Assembly (NCBI GenBank): GCA_028583405.1
Contig: CM053252.1
Span: 41,062,697-41,126,696 of the forward strand
Source: Pogonophryne albipinna
Lineage: Eukaryota; Chordata; Actinopteri; Perciformes; Artedidraconidae
Direction of reading: 5' to 3'
DNA: 64,000 nt
A program made the translations under genes and the position numbers. Shown in pieces: positions 1 to 12,180 of this stretch. Each line of letters starts with the position of its first letter. Within the stretch, counting starts at the first letter, position 1. The notes beneath the pieces were generated by a model. The model worked only from the letters and a program-made list of their open reading frames with translations. It was not told where the DNA came from and did no database searches.

Positions 1-1234
1 AGGATGGAGTGGTCAATCGTATCAAAGGCAGCTGTGAGGTCTAAGAGCATAAGGATGGCAGAGTCACGAGAGTCTGTAGTGACCAGGAGGTCATTGAACA
101 CTCTTAGAAGGCAGACTCAGTACTGTGAAGTGCTTTAAAACCGGTCTGAAAAATATCAAAAATATTGTGTGCATGTATAAAAGACTGCAGCTGTAAGAGT
201 ACGGTTTTCTCCAAAAATGTTGAAATAAAAGGAAGCTTCGAGATGGATCTGTAATTTGAGAAGACAGAAGTGTCCAGATTCTTTTTTTGTAATCGGGGGT
301 GCCACAACCGCTTGTTTGAAATAAACTGGCACAGAACCGGACTCTAGGCTGCTATTTATAATTCTATGGACATTAGGTCCAATAGTGTCCCATACCTCTT
401 TAAAAAGTGGAGGAGGGACTGGGTCTGTGGGACAAGATGAGGGTTTTAATTGAGCAACAATGTCACTAAGAGATGACAACGACACAGATCCAAACTGCTG
501 GAAGACAGCAGTGCATGTGATGTCAATGGAGGGGTCAAAAGAGGGTGGTGAGATACTGGCTCTAATAGTGGAGATCTTTGTCTATAAAATAGCAGAATGT
601 TTCACATACCTCAGTTGAAGCTTCAATACAAGTGGATAAAGGAGAGTTTAACATAGCATCAATGGTTTTAAAAAGAACACGAGGTTTGTTTAAATTACTT
701 GAAATAATATCAGAAAAATAGCTCATCTTTTCAGCTTTTACAGTGCTCTGATACTTTCTCCAACTCTCTTTTAAAATGTCAAGACTTACATGAAGCTTTT
801 CCTTCTTCCACGTGCGCTCAGCCTGCCGGCACTCACGCCTGGCAGCACGAGTGATGTCATTGAGCCAGGGTTCAGATTTTGCTCTGGGGCGCATGAGTTT
901 CAGGGGAGCAACAATGTCAAGAGCTCCAGTGCAGGAAGAGAGAAAGGCTGAGGTTAATTGCTCAGTGTCCATGGAGTCAGAGGACATAGTATCAGACTGG
1001 GCTAAGTTTACAAAGGCAGGGGAGAAACTAGCAGCAGTGGAAGGTTTCATCATACGACCGTGACGGACAGGAGTACATGATTTAAGACTATGACAGGGCA
1101 GAATAAAATCAAATAGCACAGGCAGGTGATCTGATAAAGCTGCATCACACACATTTACATTTGAAATGGGCAGACCATGGGATAAGACTAGGTCTAATGT
1201 GTGCCCATGATCTTGCGTGGGGCCAGAGACATGT
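1..1234 (-). pseudogene. LINE retrotransposon, C-terminal endonuclease and reverse transcriptase part (interrupted)
   Basis: Reading the minus strand from 1234 down to 1 gives the end of an APE-type endonuclease (GPTQDHGH, LSDHLPV), the linker (PWLNDITRAARRECRQAE) and the start of the reverse transcriptase, ending at the window edge in motif A (AAFDTIDH). Several frames are needed: one frame covers 1152-562, another 485-156, and the segment near 290-120 a third, so the copy is frameshifted. The organisation (endonuclease then RT, fish-type linker) fits the CR1/L2/Rex1 group of LINEs; the exact family is not certain. Its 5' part lies at 5402-6030, beyond a large insertion. About 25 bp of coding sequence is missing at the join, so the insertion came with a small deletion. 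Confidence 0.85.
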
Positions 1235-4200
1235 TACGCGTTACAGTAATATATTACTTTTTGCTGTAACGAAGTAATGTAACGCATTACTAATGAAATG
1301 TGGGTAATATATTACCCGTTACAATGCTCAGTAACGCAGTTACAACACATTTTAACCCGAAATTAAATGGTGTTTTGTTTTTTAAGAATGTACTAACATA
1401 GCGAGACATTCCGACACCAGACAAATTGTGCGGGTAGATTAGTAAACCTGGTGTGTTTACCCTTCAGGCTTCGCGTCGGGATCTTCGGGGCAGTTGAATG
1501 TTATGCACCCTCTATTCAAAAAAGAGAACGGAGCGAAAAATACAAACAACAAATTGTGTCAGGTGCGCGTGACCTGCTCCGCTGCGCGTGCATCATTTCC
1601 AAAGTGCTTCCACAGCAGTGACACACATCTGTGGATAATCATTTATACGAAAATGGTTAAAGCAACCATCACTAAACGCCAGCAACACTGCGTCTACTGC
1701 AGACAGTAGCAACAGGTCAGATGGGGACATCACGTTACCCTCCGTTGTGGACACTAGCTTACTCTTACGATACCCTTATAGATGTCATTCTAACAAATGC
1801 AGCTCATAAGTATGTGTCTGTTGGTGTTTTTCCTAATGATATCAGCGACCATTGCACTATTGCTTGCGTTAGGAGCACTAAGTTGCCCAAAGCCAAGGGC
1901 CTTATCGTGCTCAGGCGCTGCTTCAAACACTTCACTGAGCAGGCTTTCCTACACGATCTGGCGGAGGTTAAATGGCACTTCATAGCGTTAATTCCATCTG
2001 TCGATGCTGACGTCCAATTTGTTATTGATCACTTTTTATCGATTATTAATAGACATGCCCCCCTTAGAAAATTCAGAGTTAAGAATAGGAACACTCCATG
2101 GTTTACTAGAGAACTATCTGATCTCATTCATGATCGAAATAAGCAATGGTCCTTAGCTAGAAAGTCTAACACTATTGATGACTGGCTTCTTTTTCGTGTC
2201 CTCAGAAATAAATGTTCAGCCCTTATTAAAAAAGCTAAAGCTGATTACTATCTGAGCTTAACCACTGATTGTTTTAATGACCATTCTAAGTTCTGGAAAA
2301 CAATTAAATCACTTCAGAACAAGAAGGTTTCTAGTTTCCCAAAAAAACTGAAGGTCAGTGATTCTTTTATTTCAGATTCAGATGGTATGGCTAATGCTTT
2401 CAATGCTCACTTCAAAAAGGCTGGTCACATTTTTGATGAGCAAAGTCATGACTCTCTAAATGGTCGTACTCACAGCCCTAGTCAAGAGATGAACTCCCCT
2501 GTTTTTGATTTAGCTTATTTCTCGGTCTCTGAAGTCTTACAGGGTTTGCAATCAATTGATCCTAAAAAGTCTGCCGGGCCTGACGGCCTCGACCCGTTCT
2601 TTTTAAAAATTGCAGCTCAGATTATAGCACAACCAGTAACTGATATTTTTAATCTCTCCCTGTCCACTCACACACTGCCAGCTGTGTGGAAGCAAGCTCT
2701 GGTATCGCCCCTCTTGAAAGCTGGTGATCCCACGGAGTTAAATAACTATTGTCCTATCTCAAATCTTTCTGCGTTATCAAAGATTTTTGTATTTTTGACC
2801 TGGCCAAAGCATTTGACACTGTAGATCACCACATTATGTCTAATGTTATGTTGATGTCTCGTTTCGGTCATAATGCCTTTTGCTGGTTTCAGAGTTATCT
2901 AACCGACCGTACTCAATGCGTCAGGTTGGGTAGTACTGTCTCTGACCCTGTCACCTTGAAGAAGGGAGTTCCACAGGGCTCTATTTTGGAGCCTTTGCTC
3001 TTTTTATTATATGTAAACAATATTTGTAATCAGATGCAATTTTCTACCTATCATATGTATGCTGATGACACTATTGTATACTCATGTGCTCCTTCTCTGG
3101 ATATGGCCGTTTCCAATTTAAAATCTGATTTTATCACGCTGCAGCATGCACTTCTTGATTCCAAACTGCTTTTGAACAGTAAGAAAACCAAAGCAATGCT
3201 TTTTGCTCCCAAGTCAGCATCCTCTTGCCTCTCCACTGACACCCTTGATGGCATCGCTGTTGAGTTTGTCGATACCTACAAATATCTTGGTTTTTGGTTG
3301 GACAGTAATCTCAACTTCAAACACCATATTGAAGTTCTAACTAAGAAATTGAAATTCACTCTTGGTTTCTTTTACAGACTTAAATGTTGTTTTTCAACTT
3401 CATCCCGTAAAAGGTTGGTCTCTGGCTTATTCCTGTCCCAGCTGGACTGCGGTGATACCATCTATAGATTTGCCTGTCCCACTGTGTTGGCCAAACTTGA
3501 CCCACTCTACCATGCTGCACTGCGTTATATATCAAATGCACCCTATAGGACTCATCATTGCAAACTGTATAGCCTAACTGGATGGTCCTCACTTACTATG
3601 CGTAGGATGCAGCATTGGTTTTTATTAATGTATAAAGCCATTTTAGGTAAGCTTCCACTGTACATATGTGCCAGATTTGCTCCAGTTTGTGACTCTTACA
3701 ACCTCAGATCCAGTGCCTGGATACGGTTCCAGGTTCCTGCTGTGCGGACTGAGGCTGGGAAAAGGAGTCTTTTTTATTATGGTCCTTGGTCTTGGAATGA
3801 CCTTCAATCACGCCTCAAACTGAGGGCACTTGTCTCAGTAGCATGTTTTAAATTGAAGTTGTCTGAAGTCCTTACCACTAGCTGCTCTTGCAGTAATAAG
3901 TAGTGCACCTTTCTTACTGTCCTAATGTGCACAATGTAGTGACTGCTTTTTTGTCTTTTGTTTTCTTAGTTATGTTCTCTGTATTTTATATGTGTGTGTT
4001 ATGTGTAACGTTGCTGCCTTCTTGGCCAGGTCAGCATTGCAAATGAGATTCTATCTCAATGCTTTTATCTGGTTAAATAAAGGTTAAATAAAAATAAAAA
4101 TTGTTTAAAAAACTCCCGCCTGACTCGCCCCCGGAGCAGCAGTCTTCGTCAGGAGCCAGGATACCACGGCAAAACAGAGCCTGCCCAGGTATATCTAAAC

Positions 4201-5401
4201 AAGTACCCGCCTGTACAGTGGGGTAAGGCGGTCATTTTGCAGCTCGTGGCATAAAAATAGATAATGGAATATTCATGTAAAATAGTGCCATATTCTGCCA
4301 TGCCTGTAGAAATGTTGGGTCAAACATAATGCATACAATAGCACAGATGCCTTCACCACGAATGGCTACAGAAAGATCTCATATCCCAAGCTTATCAACA
4401 AGCTAATGTTGCAGCTGAAATGTTCTCCAGGTCACAAAGTCAACCTCACAGGAAGATGTGATACCAGTTTTCAAGCACAGTAAATATTCTCTTCCCAGAG
4501 TATATGATGGGACCAAAGTGATGATTTAGTATGGTTTTAATAATACTTTTGCTTTTCAATGTTTGCCATTTCAAACCATGAGCTGGTTTAAATAATATGT
4601 GCCTTGATTTACAATATGTTCTCATTTGTTTTATCAGTACAGTTTTGAAGCTGTTGTGCTTTTCTTTGCCACAGTCCACTTTGGACTATATGAGATATTT
4701 CAGGATTGCACTTTTAACTCACTTGAAATGTTCTCACTTGCTTGGTTTCAAAACATAACAAATGCCATAATCTGTTCATTGGGGACCATCAATGCTATTT
4801 TTCATTGCTGTTGCCGGCCACTATTGCTCATGTAAACCTACTACTGCTGCGCCCCCTGTAATCTCAGAGGCACCCTGAATCATTTTGTTCTGGACCCGGG
4901 CCTGTACACGGCCATATACTAAACAAACTACAGAGCCCATTCCGTGTCCTGTTAGTGTTTACTTCCTCTCTACCTTCTTCTGGTGATTTATCTGACGTCT
5001 AGCGCTCCGTCTTTTAACCTCTTTTCCTTTCTCTTTCTTGATCCTCCTTAGCAACCTTCATTATAGTCCTTGACAGTGGTCTGTACTGTATTAACAAAGA
5101 ATCGAGTATTCAACTCAGCCGTGTAATACAAGTTGTTAGTAGCCTTAAGGGCCTACACAGTTGTTATGCTATACCACATTGCCCTTCACTGGATGTATAA
5201 TGAGCTGCACTAAACTACATTTTAGCATTTAAAATAACTAGCCATTCTTTTGCGGTTATTTTGGTGAAAGTAACTAAAAAGTAACTAAAGTAGTGTAACT
5301 CATTACATTTCAGAGACAGTAATATTGTAATGTAACTTATTACTTTCAAAAGAGAGTAATAAGTAATATATTACATTTTGAAAGTAACTTGCCCAACACT
5401 G
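1235..5401. mobile_element. hAT-like element inserted in the LINE (copy 1; right end intact)
   Basis: The right end is TACTTTCAAAATG-type sequence finishing in GCCCAACACTG, the reverse complement of CAGTGTTGGGC, which opens the second copy at 38007. The left end near 1235 begins directly in TTACGCGTTACAGTAAT and has lost the CAGTGTTGGG tip, so no TSD can be read. Segments 1620-1763 and 4112-5401 match 39488-38007 in reverse orientation over long stretches, proving a dispersed family. A LINE (1765-4111) sits inside. No transposase is recognisable. The hAT assignment comes from the CAGTG-type terminus only. Confidence 0.7.
1765..4111 (+). pseudogene. 5'-truncated CR1/Rex1-like LINE with dead reverse transcriptase
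   Basis: The element starts inside the endonuclease (ISDHCTIACV), continues through the linker (PWFTRELSDLIHDRNKQW) and enters RT (KSAGPDGLDP, VWKQALVSPLLK). Near 2780 the frame changes and a block of the RT fingers is missing, because ALSKIF is followed almost at once by DLAKAFDTVDH (motif A). Motif B (GVPQGSIL) and the catalytic YADDT (near 3058-3072) follow, and the C-terminal part ends at 3903. The 3' tail is TGGTTAAATAAAGGTTAAAT plus an A-rich end. ACTC flanks both ends (1761-1764 and 4112-4115), and the uninterrupted site exists in the copy at 39345, so boundaries are well supported. Group assignment (CR1/Rex1-like) is from general resemblance. Confidence 0.85.
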
Positions 5402-6030
5402 ACAACATCAAGAAAGTCTTTAGCTAGTGGCTTAGAGATACAACAGGCATGCACATTAAAATCCCCGACAATTAAAACGCTGTCATAGTTTGTCACGACA
5501 CCGGCCAATAGTTCAGAGAACTCCTTTATAAAGTCTTTGTTGTACTTGGGCGGTCGGTAGACCACAGCACATAGTACAGGATTAATCCATCCCAGCTCAA
5601 ACAGGCTCAGTTAAAAGGAGGAGAATGAGATAGACGGCGTGGGTTTGCAGTATAAACTGCTCCTAAAGACCGTCGCTATACCTCCTCCACGACCCGTGGT
5701 CCGGGGAGAATTAATAAAACTGCAGTCCGGAGGCAATAGCTCTGTAAAAGCAGCAGACTCACTCGCAGACATCCAGGTTTCCGTTATAAAAAGCACGTCC
5801 ACAGCATGTGTCGTGAAAAAGTCCTGGATGATGAAAGTTTTGATTGCGATCGATCTCGCATTTACCAGCTAGCCTTTGGTTGGAACTGGGGCAACAGTCG
5901 CGTGAGATTCACGGCCCAGCGACGGTTGCGTCTCCGGGGTAACGTCCACCCTGGCCAAACTTCGCAAAAAAGCCCACATTTTCCTTGATCTTAAGCAGCT
6001 CGTGTCTGTTGTAGACTAACATAGAGTCTA
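5402..6030 (-). pseudogene. LINE endonuclease N-terminal part (5' piece of the LINE at 1-1234)
   Basis: Minus-strand frames give the APE endonuclease: MDVLFITETWM with the catalytic Glu context (5802 downward), TGRGGGIA, then YRPPKYNKDFI and VLIVGDFNVHA (5565 downward), ending LAKDFLDVV at the insertion boundary. Two frames are used, so at least one indel lies between about 5611 and 5565. The segment joins in the same orientation to 1234 and below, so a single LINE was split by the element at 1235-5401. Sequence upstream to about 6030 may be 5' coding or UTR (a YNRHELLKI-like stretch is readable); the true 5' limit is not visible. Confidence 0.85.
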
Positions 6031-8270
6031 TGGTCTAGGATAGTGAGAAAGATGTATTTATGTCACAGTGTTGATTCTCCAAGATCAATGTTTATTCATA
6101 CCACCAAGAACAAACAAAAAAAGCCTTCGCTGGCTTTAGAACTTTAAGATTCAAAACTGGATTCCTGGGTCTTTTTTCATCTTTTGAACAAAAACCTTTT
6201 CCACTCTTATTAACAACGTTTTGGGACAAATTAGTTTTGTCTTTGAGAGTTCAGTTAAATAGAGCTCTAAAAGTGTATGCAGATGAAAAAAGTTGTTTGT
6301 TTTACAATGTCAAGGAAGTATGTTGATGGGGAAATAACAAAAAAGTATTTTGTAATAATATATGTTGGAAGTCAAATGGAAAATCAATTCAAAAAAAGAG
6401 TTACCAACATCTTGCTACTTTGATGGGGTTCTGATGAATCTGCTGTGTTGCTTATGTACTTAGTCTCTATGATAACCACATGATCATCACTGTTTATAAG
6501 GAGTTGCTTCCTTGACAGCTGCCACAGTCGACTTACTAACTAACTCATCTCATACATTTATTTGTTTCACTTTTGAATTCATTATATCAACGTTGCATCT
6601 CAATACCAGTCTAATGACTAAACGTCCACTCAAAGGCCTTCTTAGTATTCTGCTGTTAGCTCTACAGTGTGTTCTGCTGTTTTTGAACATATGGTCTGTT
6701 GATGTGAGTGTTGATGTGAAGCATGGACTAATGGGAGCAGAAGTGTATGTCCCATCAGATCAGCCGCCTGCACTGTGACAGAGAGGCAGCGCTGCACTGA
6801 GTGAGCAGGGACAGGAGGAACACTGCAAACTAACAGAGACAAAGTCAAACTGATTCTGACAGAAGCACTTAAGCATGCTGTCTACCGGACAGCAGCAGAA
6901 AGAAATAGTGAAATGAGGAATATTTTATAAAAGTCCAACATGAACTCTGTTCCCCTTTGACTTGGGTTAAAGACCACAGAGTGGAGTCAGCTGTTCCAAC
7001 TGTCCAGGAACAGCTGGTATTATCTTGAGGTGAGAAACTGTTGGTAAAAATCAGTGTTTAAAGTATGTGATACATTCAGGTAACTAGAATTGGTTACAGT
7101 AATTGTTAAGGCATGCTTAAAAAAAATGTGGATTGTAAATGTTATCTTGCCAAACCCCAAAAACCTTTATTTAAAATGATATAAAAGCCAAAAACACCAC
7201 ATTCTCTAACTTTATTCCATAAATGACTTACTCAATGATTCCATTATCAAGAAAAGCAAGTAAATTAGTCAACTATTAGTTAAATATAGATAATGTCAGC
7301 AAACCTTCTCTTGGGTTTTTCAATGCTTTTTTATAACCAAGCAATGAACACTGTATATTAACCAAAAGTAAAAAAGGAGTTGTTTGCAGCGCTGATCGGT
7401 CAGGCCCTAAACTTTTGGAGGCCATATGCAGGATTTGGTTTTGGGGCCGCCCTCATTGTAATATGTTCATATGGCACTTTTTTTGTTTTGTAAATATATA
7501 ATGTGTGCAACAAGCAGATAAAGACTAAAGTAAGATCTTTTGCACACTGTCTTCAAACAGACTAAAGTTAATACAGTGTTGGTCTCATACCCTCTGATAT
7601 TTCTTTACCACAGCTCCTGTGTTGTAGAGGACAGTTAATTACTCTCTAAATGTTTAATTTTGCCGGCTCTGTGCTGACTGTTTTGTCACTATTGGTTGGT
7701 TTGAGAAGTTTACAAAAATTCTGCAACAAACACCTCTGAGCCTTTGAAAGCAGCTCTGCACTGTTTCCAGACTTCTGATTCATCAGAACAGGAAACACAG
7801 ATTGATTTGTTCTCCAGAAGCAGCACCGGAGCTTTAATGTTTTGTGGCTGAGATAATCATGGGGATTCCATGTTTTAGTTTTCTCTTAATACAGGATTAA
7901 GCAGCTTTTAACCACCATCTTTAAATAAAATATAAATGTGCTAAATACGTTCCTCTGTAAGAATAGAAATGATTCAAGTGGTGTTGGAGCCAGATCATTA
8001 TGTTCCGCACTGTGAGCTAGACCTGGAGCCGCCTTGTTAATTACACCCAAAATAAAGTAGCATTTGGTTCTGCCTGGGATCTGTTGTTTCCAATACCTGC
8101 AGAGAAGAGCAGAAGTAATAAATAAAGTATGGCCTCAGAACATATTTTGCTTGTGTGAGAAACATGTCCATTTCAAAGCACATTTCAAAGCTGCCTAAAA
8201 TGCAAATAGACAAGAAGTCATCTATAAATCAGGTCTGAGGCTCAGACACTGGCCGCTGCTGCAGCCTGAT
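6031..8270. other. No recognised feature
   Basis: AT-rich sequence with only short chance ORFs. I see no terminal repeats, transposase motifs or convincing exon. A purine/pyrimidine-poor, unique-looking character suggests intergenic or intronic host DNA. Confidence 0.5.
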
Positions 8271-8338
8271 GGGCATACACACACACACACACACACACAC
8301 ACATACCATGTATACATCACTTCAGTGGACATTACATT

Positions 8339-9002
8339 AGGCGCATTCACACCGCAGTACTTTTCCCACAAAGGTTCATGAGAACTTAGTTGATGAGAAC
8401 TCTTTTGTCGCGTTCACACCAAAAAGAGCCGGTACTAAAATTAGTTCATGAGAACCTTTTTACCCCCCACGGCTCTCTTGTGAGAAAAGAGCTATATTTC
8501 TGATTGGCTGGGCGGATTGCAAACCACGCCCCGTAAAACTCCCAAAAGGTTTTGTGAAGCCGCCATTTTATTATCCTCGCATTAGCATTATTAGCATTAG
8601 CATTAGCCCAGCGCAGAAACGCAGAGAGACTAACTTATGGCAACACAAAATAAAACATTGGAGCGGTGGAGATGAGGAGGTGTCGGCGTTCTGGCGATTT
8701 ACTCGGAAGGCTTCAGTAGAAGCTGCTGGGACTCCCAGCAGCTTCTAAAGCCTTCCCCAGCTCCGGGGACTTCCGGCCGGGGACTTTGGGCGGCAGTATA
8801 CGCCGTGAAGTGGTTTGCGGCCTGCCAGTAAACCCAAAGCAGAAGAAGAAGTGACGTCAGCGGCTTCATTTGCCTAATCCACCCCCAGGGACTTATTCCG
8901 GTGTGAACGCGATCTGTACTTAGTTCATGAGAACTAAAGAGTTCTCATGAACTAAGTTCTCATGAACCTTTGTGGGAAAAGTACTTCGGTGTGAATGCGC
9001 CT
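8339..9002. mobile_element. MITE with AGGCGC termini and ATT target duplication
   Basis: The ends are AGGCGCATTCACACC and its reverse complement GGTGTGAATGCGCCT, with inverted similarity extending inward over about 65 bases (TACTTTTCCCACAAAGGTTC on the left and its complement on the right). ATT flanks both ends (8336-8338 and 9003-9005). A 3-bp duplication fits the PIF/Harbinger type, but no transposase is present to confirm. A second, 3'-truncated copy is at 58035-58388. The interior has a GCATTAGCATTATTAGC-type run and a CCACGCCCC box, both shared with copy 2. Confidence 0.8.
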
Positions 9003-9176
9003 ATTGACTTACGTGCATTTCCTGGAGACTTATCCTAACCTTAACCCTAACCCTTACCCTAACCCAGTGGTTCTCAAAGTGGGGGGCGCAGAGGCATGAC
9101 AGGGGGGCGCGAGAGACCAGGGGGGAAAATGGTTATTAAAAAAAAAAAAAAAATTAAATTATTGATTGAAAATAAT

Positions 9177-9948
9177 TAGTGCTGTCAAAATGATCGCGTT
9201 AACGGCGGTAATTAATTTTTTGAATTAATTGCGTTAAAATATTTAACGCATTTAACGCATGTGCAGAATGGCCCGGCCCATATATCCCACCAGTGGCAGC
9301 ACCAGGGTATGGCTGGGGTAGGCTACACCCATACCAAGAAATGGCTTAGCCCCACCATGAAAAATGATGTTAAAGTAAGCAAAATAAAGTCCGCCAACTC
9401 GCGCGGAGTAAATTGCACAGACAGCAGTTAGTAAGATTGATTTCAGTAGCCACTTGTCTGGAAATACCGAAGACCAGAAACGGTTTTGAAAACTTTTGTC
9501 ACGTAGTGATCGTCTTCTCAATAGAACATCTTTGATAATGTCGGTGTTGTTGCAGGAAGTCCCGACGGAGAATACTTTTGCTGTAGTACAGGGGTGCACA
9601 TAACTGGTACGCAGGTTATGTGCGTAATCTGAAACTTGTGTCGACTTTCCTGAAGTACTCCCCCGTTGATAGAAATCAACACGTAATTAATTAAGACCCC
9701 ACGGTTTGATGATTGATAGGTGTGTGTGCTCTTTTCATTTTGACACGCAGACAAATGTTATAATAAACATAAATACTGTATGTTAAATGGATATATCCGC
9801 CTTCTTTCATTTATCTTTCCATTCCCACAACAATATACATAAATAAATGGCATATTCTGGACATAGTTCGAATGGTGATTAATCATGATTAATTAATTTT
9901 TAAGCTGTGATTAATCTGATTAAAAATGTTAATCGTTTGACAGCCCTA
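9177..9948. mobile_element. hAT MITE with TAGTGCTGTCAAA / TTTGACAGCCCTA ends
   Basis: Ends TAGTGCTGTCAAAATGATCG and AATCGTTTGACAGCCCTA are imperfect inverted repeats. AAAATAAT occurs at 9169-9176 and 9949-9956, an exact 8-bp TSD. It lies wholly inside the hAT at 9066-10944 and so is the younger of the two. AATTAATT-type repeats mark both subterminal regions. The interior contains a short segment beginning CCAGTGGCAGCACCAGGG (from 9289) that may be another buried terminus. Confidence 0.85.
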
Positions 9949-10005
9949 AAAATAATATGATACAGTACTATTATGTCTGGGTCTCTGTGTTTCATTAAAG
10001 CTCGG

Positions 10006-10008
<3 letters not shown>

Positions 10009-10062
<54 letters not shown>
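10009..10062. repeat. (GT)n microsatellite
   Basis: About 27 dinucleotide units inside the hAT at 9066-10944. Confidence 0.95.
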
Positions 10063-10063
<1 letters not shown>

Positions 10064-10406
10064 AACGAGCCATTTTGTGTGCATGCGCGAGCGAGAGAGA
10101 GAGAGAGCGCACCGGTACCGGAGATCGTAGTTGTTAGCTTCTGGTGCTAGCGAGCTACGCTAACGGATATACTGTAAGGAGTTTTTTCAACAACAAAGTG
10201 GAGGAGAGCCCTCTCTTGTCAGACTGAGAGACTCAGTGAGCTAAAGGACTCTCTCAGTGTTTAGATAGTTAACTTTAGTTTAAGTTATCTCAGTGGGTCT
10301 CAAACGTTTTGGTCACCATTAATGTAAACAATTATTTCCGAGGCACACGTTTATAATGATCATTATAGTTATAAAAAATAAGAGAATAAATGAAAAACAG
10401 GTATGA

Positions 10407-10720
10407 AATACTATGACAGTAAAAAAAGAATAAAGTTTAAAAGGGGAGTGATTTGTAAAATATCCATAAAGAAATAGTAAATCTGTTTCCAGTTCTGTTT
10501 CAAATGGGTGTTGAGAGATGTTTCCATAGATCTCTTCATTTTGCTCTCAAAGTGCACCAGATTGATGCTTTTAACTTCAATATTTAAAAATAAATCTTCC
10601 CGGGGGAGCTTGCCCCCGGACCCCCCTATGTGAGGTCCACACACCACCTATAAAAATAGCACTTTACCCCTGCTTACACCTATATGCCGTGAGCTGATTA
10701 TCGAGCCTTCATTGTAACTG
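10407..10720 (-). repeat. Dispersed repeat segment (GGGGGAGC / CTCAAAGTGCACCAGATTG family)
   Basis: The stretch containing CTCAAAGTGCACCAGATTG, CCCGGGGGAGCTTGCCCCCG and AATAGCACTTTACCCCTG matches 15970-16290 and 35575-35790 in the opposite orientation. It is probably the end region of a hAT-like family; neither a complete copy nor a TSD can be defined here. Confidence 0.6.
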
Positions 10721-11101
10721 TCACACTGTGAGAGTGTTGCAGTAGAACATTCCACTGTAGCGCCCGGTACATTAATGGGAATCCCTAAATGTTTGAGCAC
10801 CCTGTATGAAACGTCAAGCTACCCCACAGCACCCCAAAATAAATCTCTGGCGCCGCCACTGAGCCTGACTATTTGTGTTGGGGGAGCCCGACTTTTTTTT
10901 TTCTCCAAAGGGGGGGCCTGACAGAAAAAGTTTGAGAACCACTGCCTAACCCTAACCAAGTCTTCACCCTGAAATGAATGATTTCTCTTATGGGGACCTC
11001 CATTGTGTCCCTATAAGGGAGGCGAGTCCCCACACGTGACTGTCTAAACAGATTTAGGTCCCCACAAGGATAGTAATGCTAGGCCACACACACACACACA
11101 C

Positions 11102-11507
11102 CTGTGTTAATAAAAGCCCAGACATACAGTACACACATGAATATCTCTTTATATTATTCATGGCTATTAAAACCTTCAGCTGATTCATGAGCTTTAAGTC
11201 TTAAAGGCAAGACCAGTTATGTGAATCTGTCCAAAGTCACAGCTGAATGAGTTAGAACCGGGCTCTAATGTTTAATGCATGTCGGTCTGGGCTCCTTCAC
11301 TGCATAACTGTTGGAGCAGTGATCTGCCAGCTTGAGTCCACAGACCGGCCGAGTGCCTGCCCTGTGAATGAGCAGCTCTCACTCAGCTGACTTCTGACAA
11401 GGGGGCCTCCTTTTATTCATAACGTCTTAGAAGTCAGTGTAGTTTTATTTTATATTCAAACTTCCCTCCCTGGTGAGTAAAGGTCTTGGTCTGGAAGTGC
11501 ATTTCAT
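11102..11507. other. No recognised feature
   Basis: Unique-looking sequence between the CA-flanked repeat and the next MITE; no motif recognised. Confidence 0.4.
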
Positions 11508-11511
11508 TTAA

Positions 11512-12180
11512 AGGTCCCATGTCATGGCCATTTCTACTGATCATAATTCCATTGTTGAGGTCTACTAGAATAGATTTATACTGTGCAATGTTCCAAACTC
11601 ACATTGGTTTCTCATACAGCATCTCTGTAAAGTATGTGTATTCACCGGTATTCACTCTCTGTCCTAAACGACTTGTTGGAGCTCGCCCCCCCTCCCTGTG
11701 AGCCCAGTGTGCTCTGATTGGTCGAGAAGCTGACAGGCTCGTTGCTGCTCGCACACACACACAGACACACACACTGCTGCGGGCTGCTGCAGGAGCAGAC
11801 AGGCTTGGCGATACAGCGAGAACAAGCAAAACTCATCCTGAGCACACAAACACTCACAGACGAAGTAAAAACAATAAGTGTGGCTTGATATTGAGTAAGA
11901 AAAAGGTTTATAACGCTGTGAGAATGCGTCTGCGGAGAGGATTTCTCCGCGATCCCAACGTAGAAGTCCGAAAAACGTTTACCCATTTAAACAGTCGTGG
12001 TAGATACCTTGTTTGTTTTAAACATCATAAATACACAAACAACAATGGATACTTACAGGTTGTGTACCCGAAACTCCCGCTGGTCCAAACAAAGTAGGAA
12101 CAGCATCGTTCTTCAGTGCCCTACGCTGTACATATCCGGCATGAATCGCTGAAAGGTTTTGGGATGCTTTGGCTGCAGTA
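11512..12180. mobile_element. piggyBac-like MITE, AGGTCCCATGTCATG end, right end lost
   Basis: It starts with TTAA (11508-11511) followed by AGGTCCCATGTCATGGCC. The first 450 or so bases match 33161-33600, which is a copy with both ends. The right terminus (ATGACATG..CCT plus TTAA) is not found, so this copy is truncated or recombined somewhere between about 11970 and 12180; the right limit given is approximate. The interior holds the GTGGCTTGATATTGAGTAAG core shared with other element families. Confidence 0.65.

Larger units (their letters stand above)
9066..10944. mobile_element. Non-autonomous hAT with CAGTGGTTCTCAAA termini, inserted in CCCTAA repeat
   Basis: The left end is (C)AGTGGTTCTCAAAGTGG and the right end TTTGAGAACCACTG. 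CCTAACCC is found at 9058-9065 and again at 10945-10952, an exact 8-bp duplication, although the CCCTAA periodicity makes the register ambiguous by one base. The interior carries another hAT (9177-9948), a (GT)n tract (10009-10062) and a dispersed segment (10407-10720) also found at 15970-16290 and 35575-35790. No transposase frame was recognised. Confidence 0.82.
8271..11100. repeat. CA-flanked, CCCTAA-containing dispersed repeat (split by two insertions)
   Basis: A (CA)n tract at about 8277-8303 is followed by GGACATTACATT, then after a MITE by GACTTACGTGCATTTCCTGG and degenerate CCCTAA units (9030-9065). After a hAT the CCTAACCCTAACC units resume (10945-10960), followed by AAGTCTTCACCCTGAAATG, GTCCCCACAAGG and another (CA)n at 11090-11101. 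The pieces read as one continuous unit once the MITE and hAT are removed. I recall this CA/CCCTAA/GTCCCC layout as common in fish genomes; it is interstitial, not a chromosome end. Confidence 0.6.

Noticed and set aside
1721..1764. ATG at 1721 as the start of the LINE protein
   Set aside because: It lies in hAT sequence upstream of the LINE boundary; the frame is a fusion created by insertion.
6512..6778. 88-codon ORF with a hydrophobic segment, possibly a host secreted or membrane protein
   Set aside because: No splice context, no homology recognised, and its length is expected by chance in AT-rich DNA.
9030..9065. Telomere end
   Set aside because: CCCTAA units are few, degenerate and flanked by ordinary sequence on both sides, so the repeat is interstitial.
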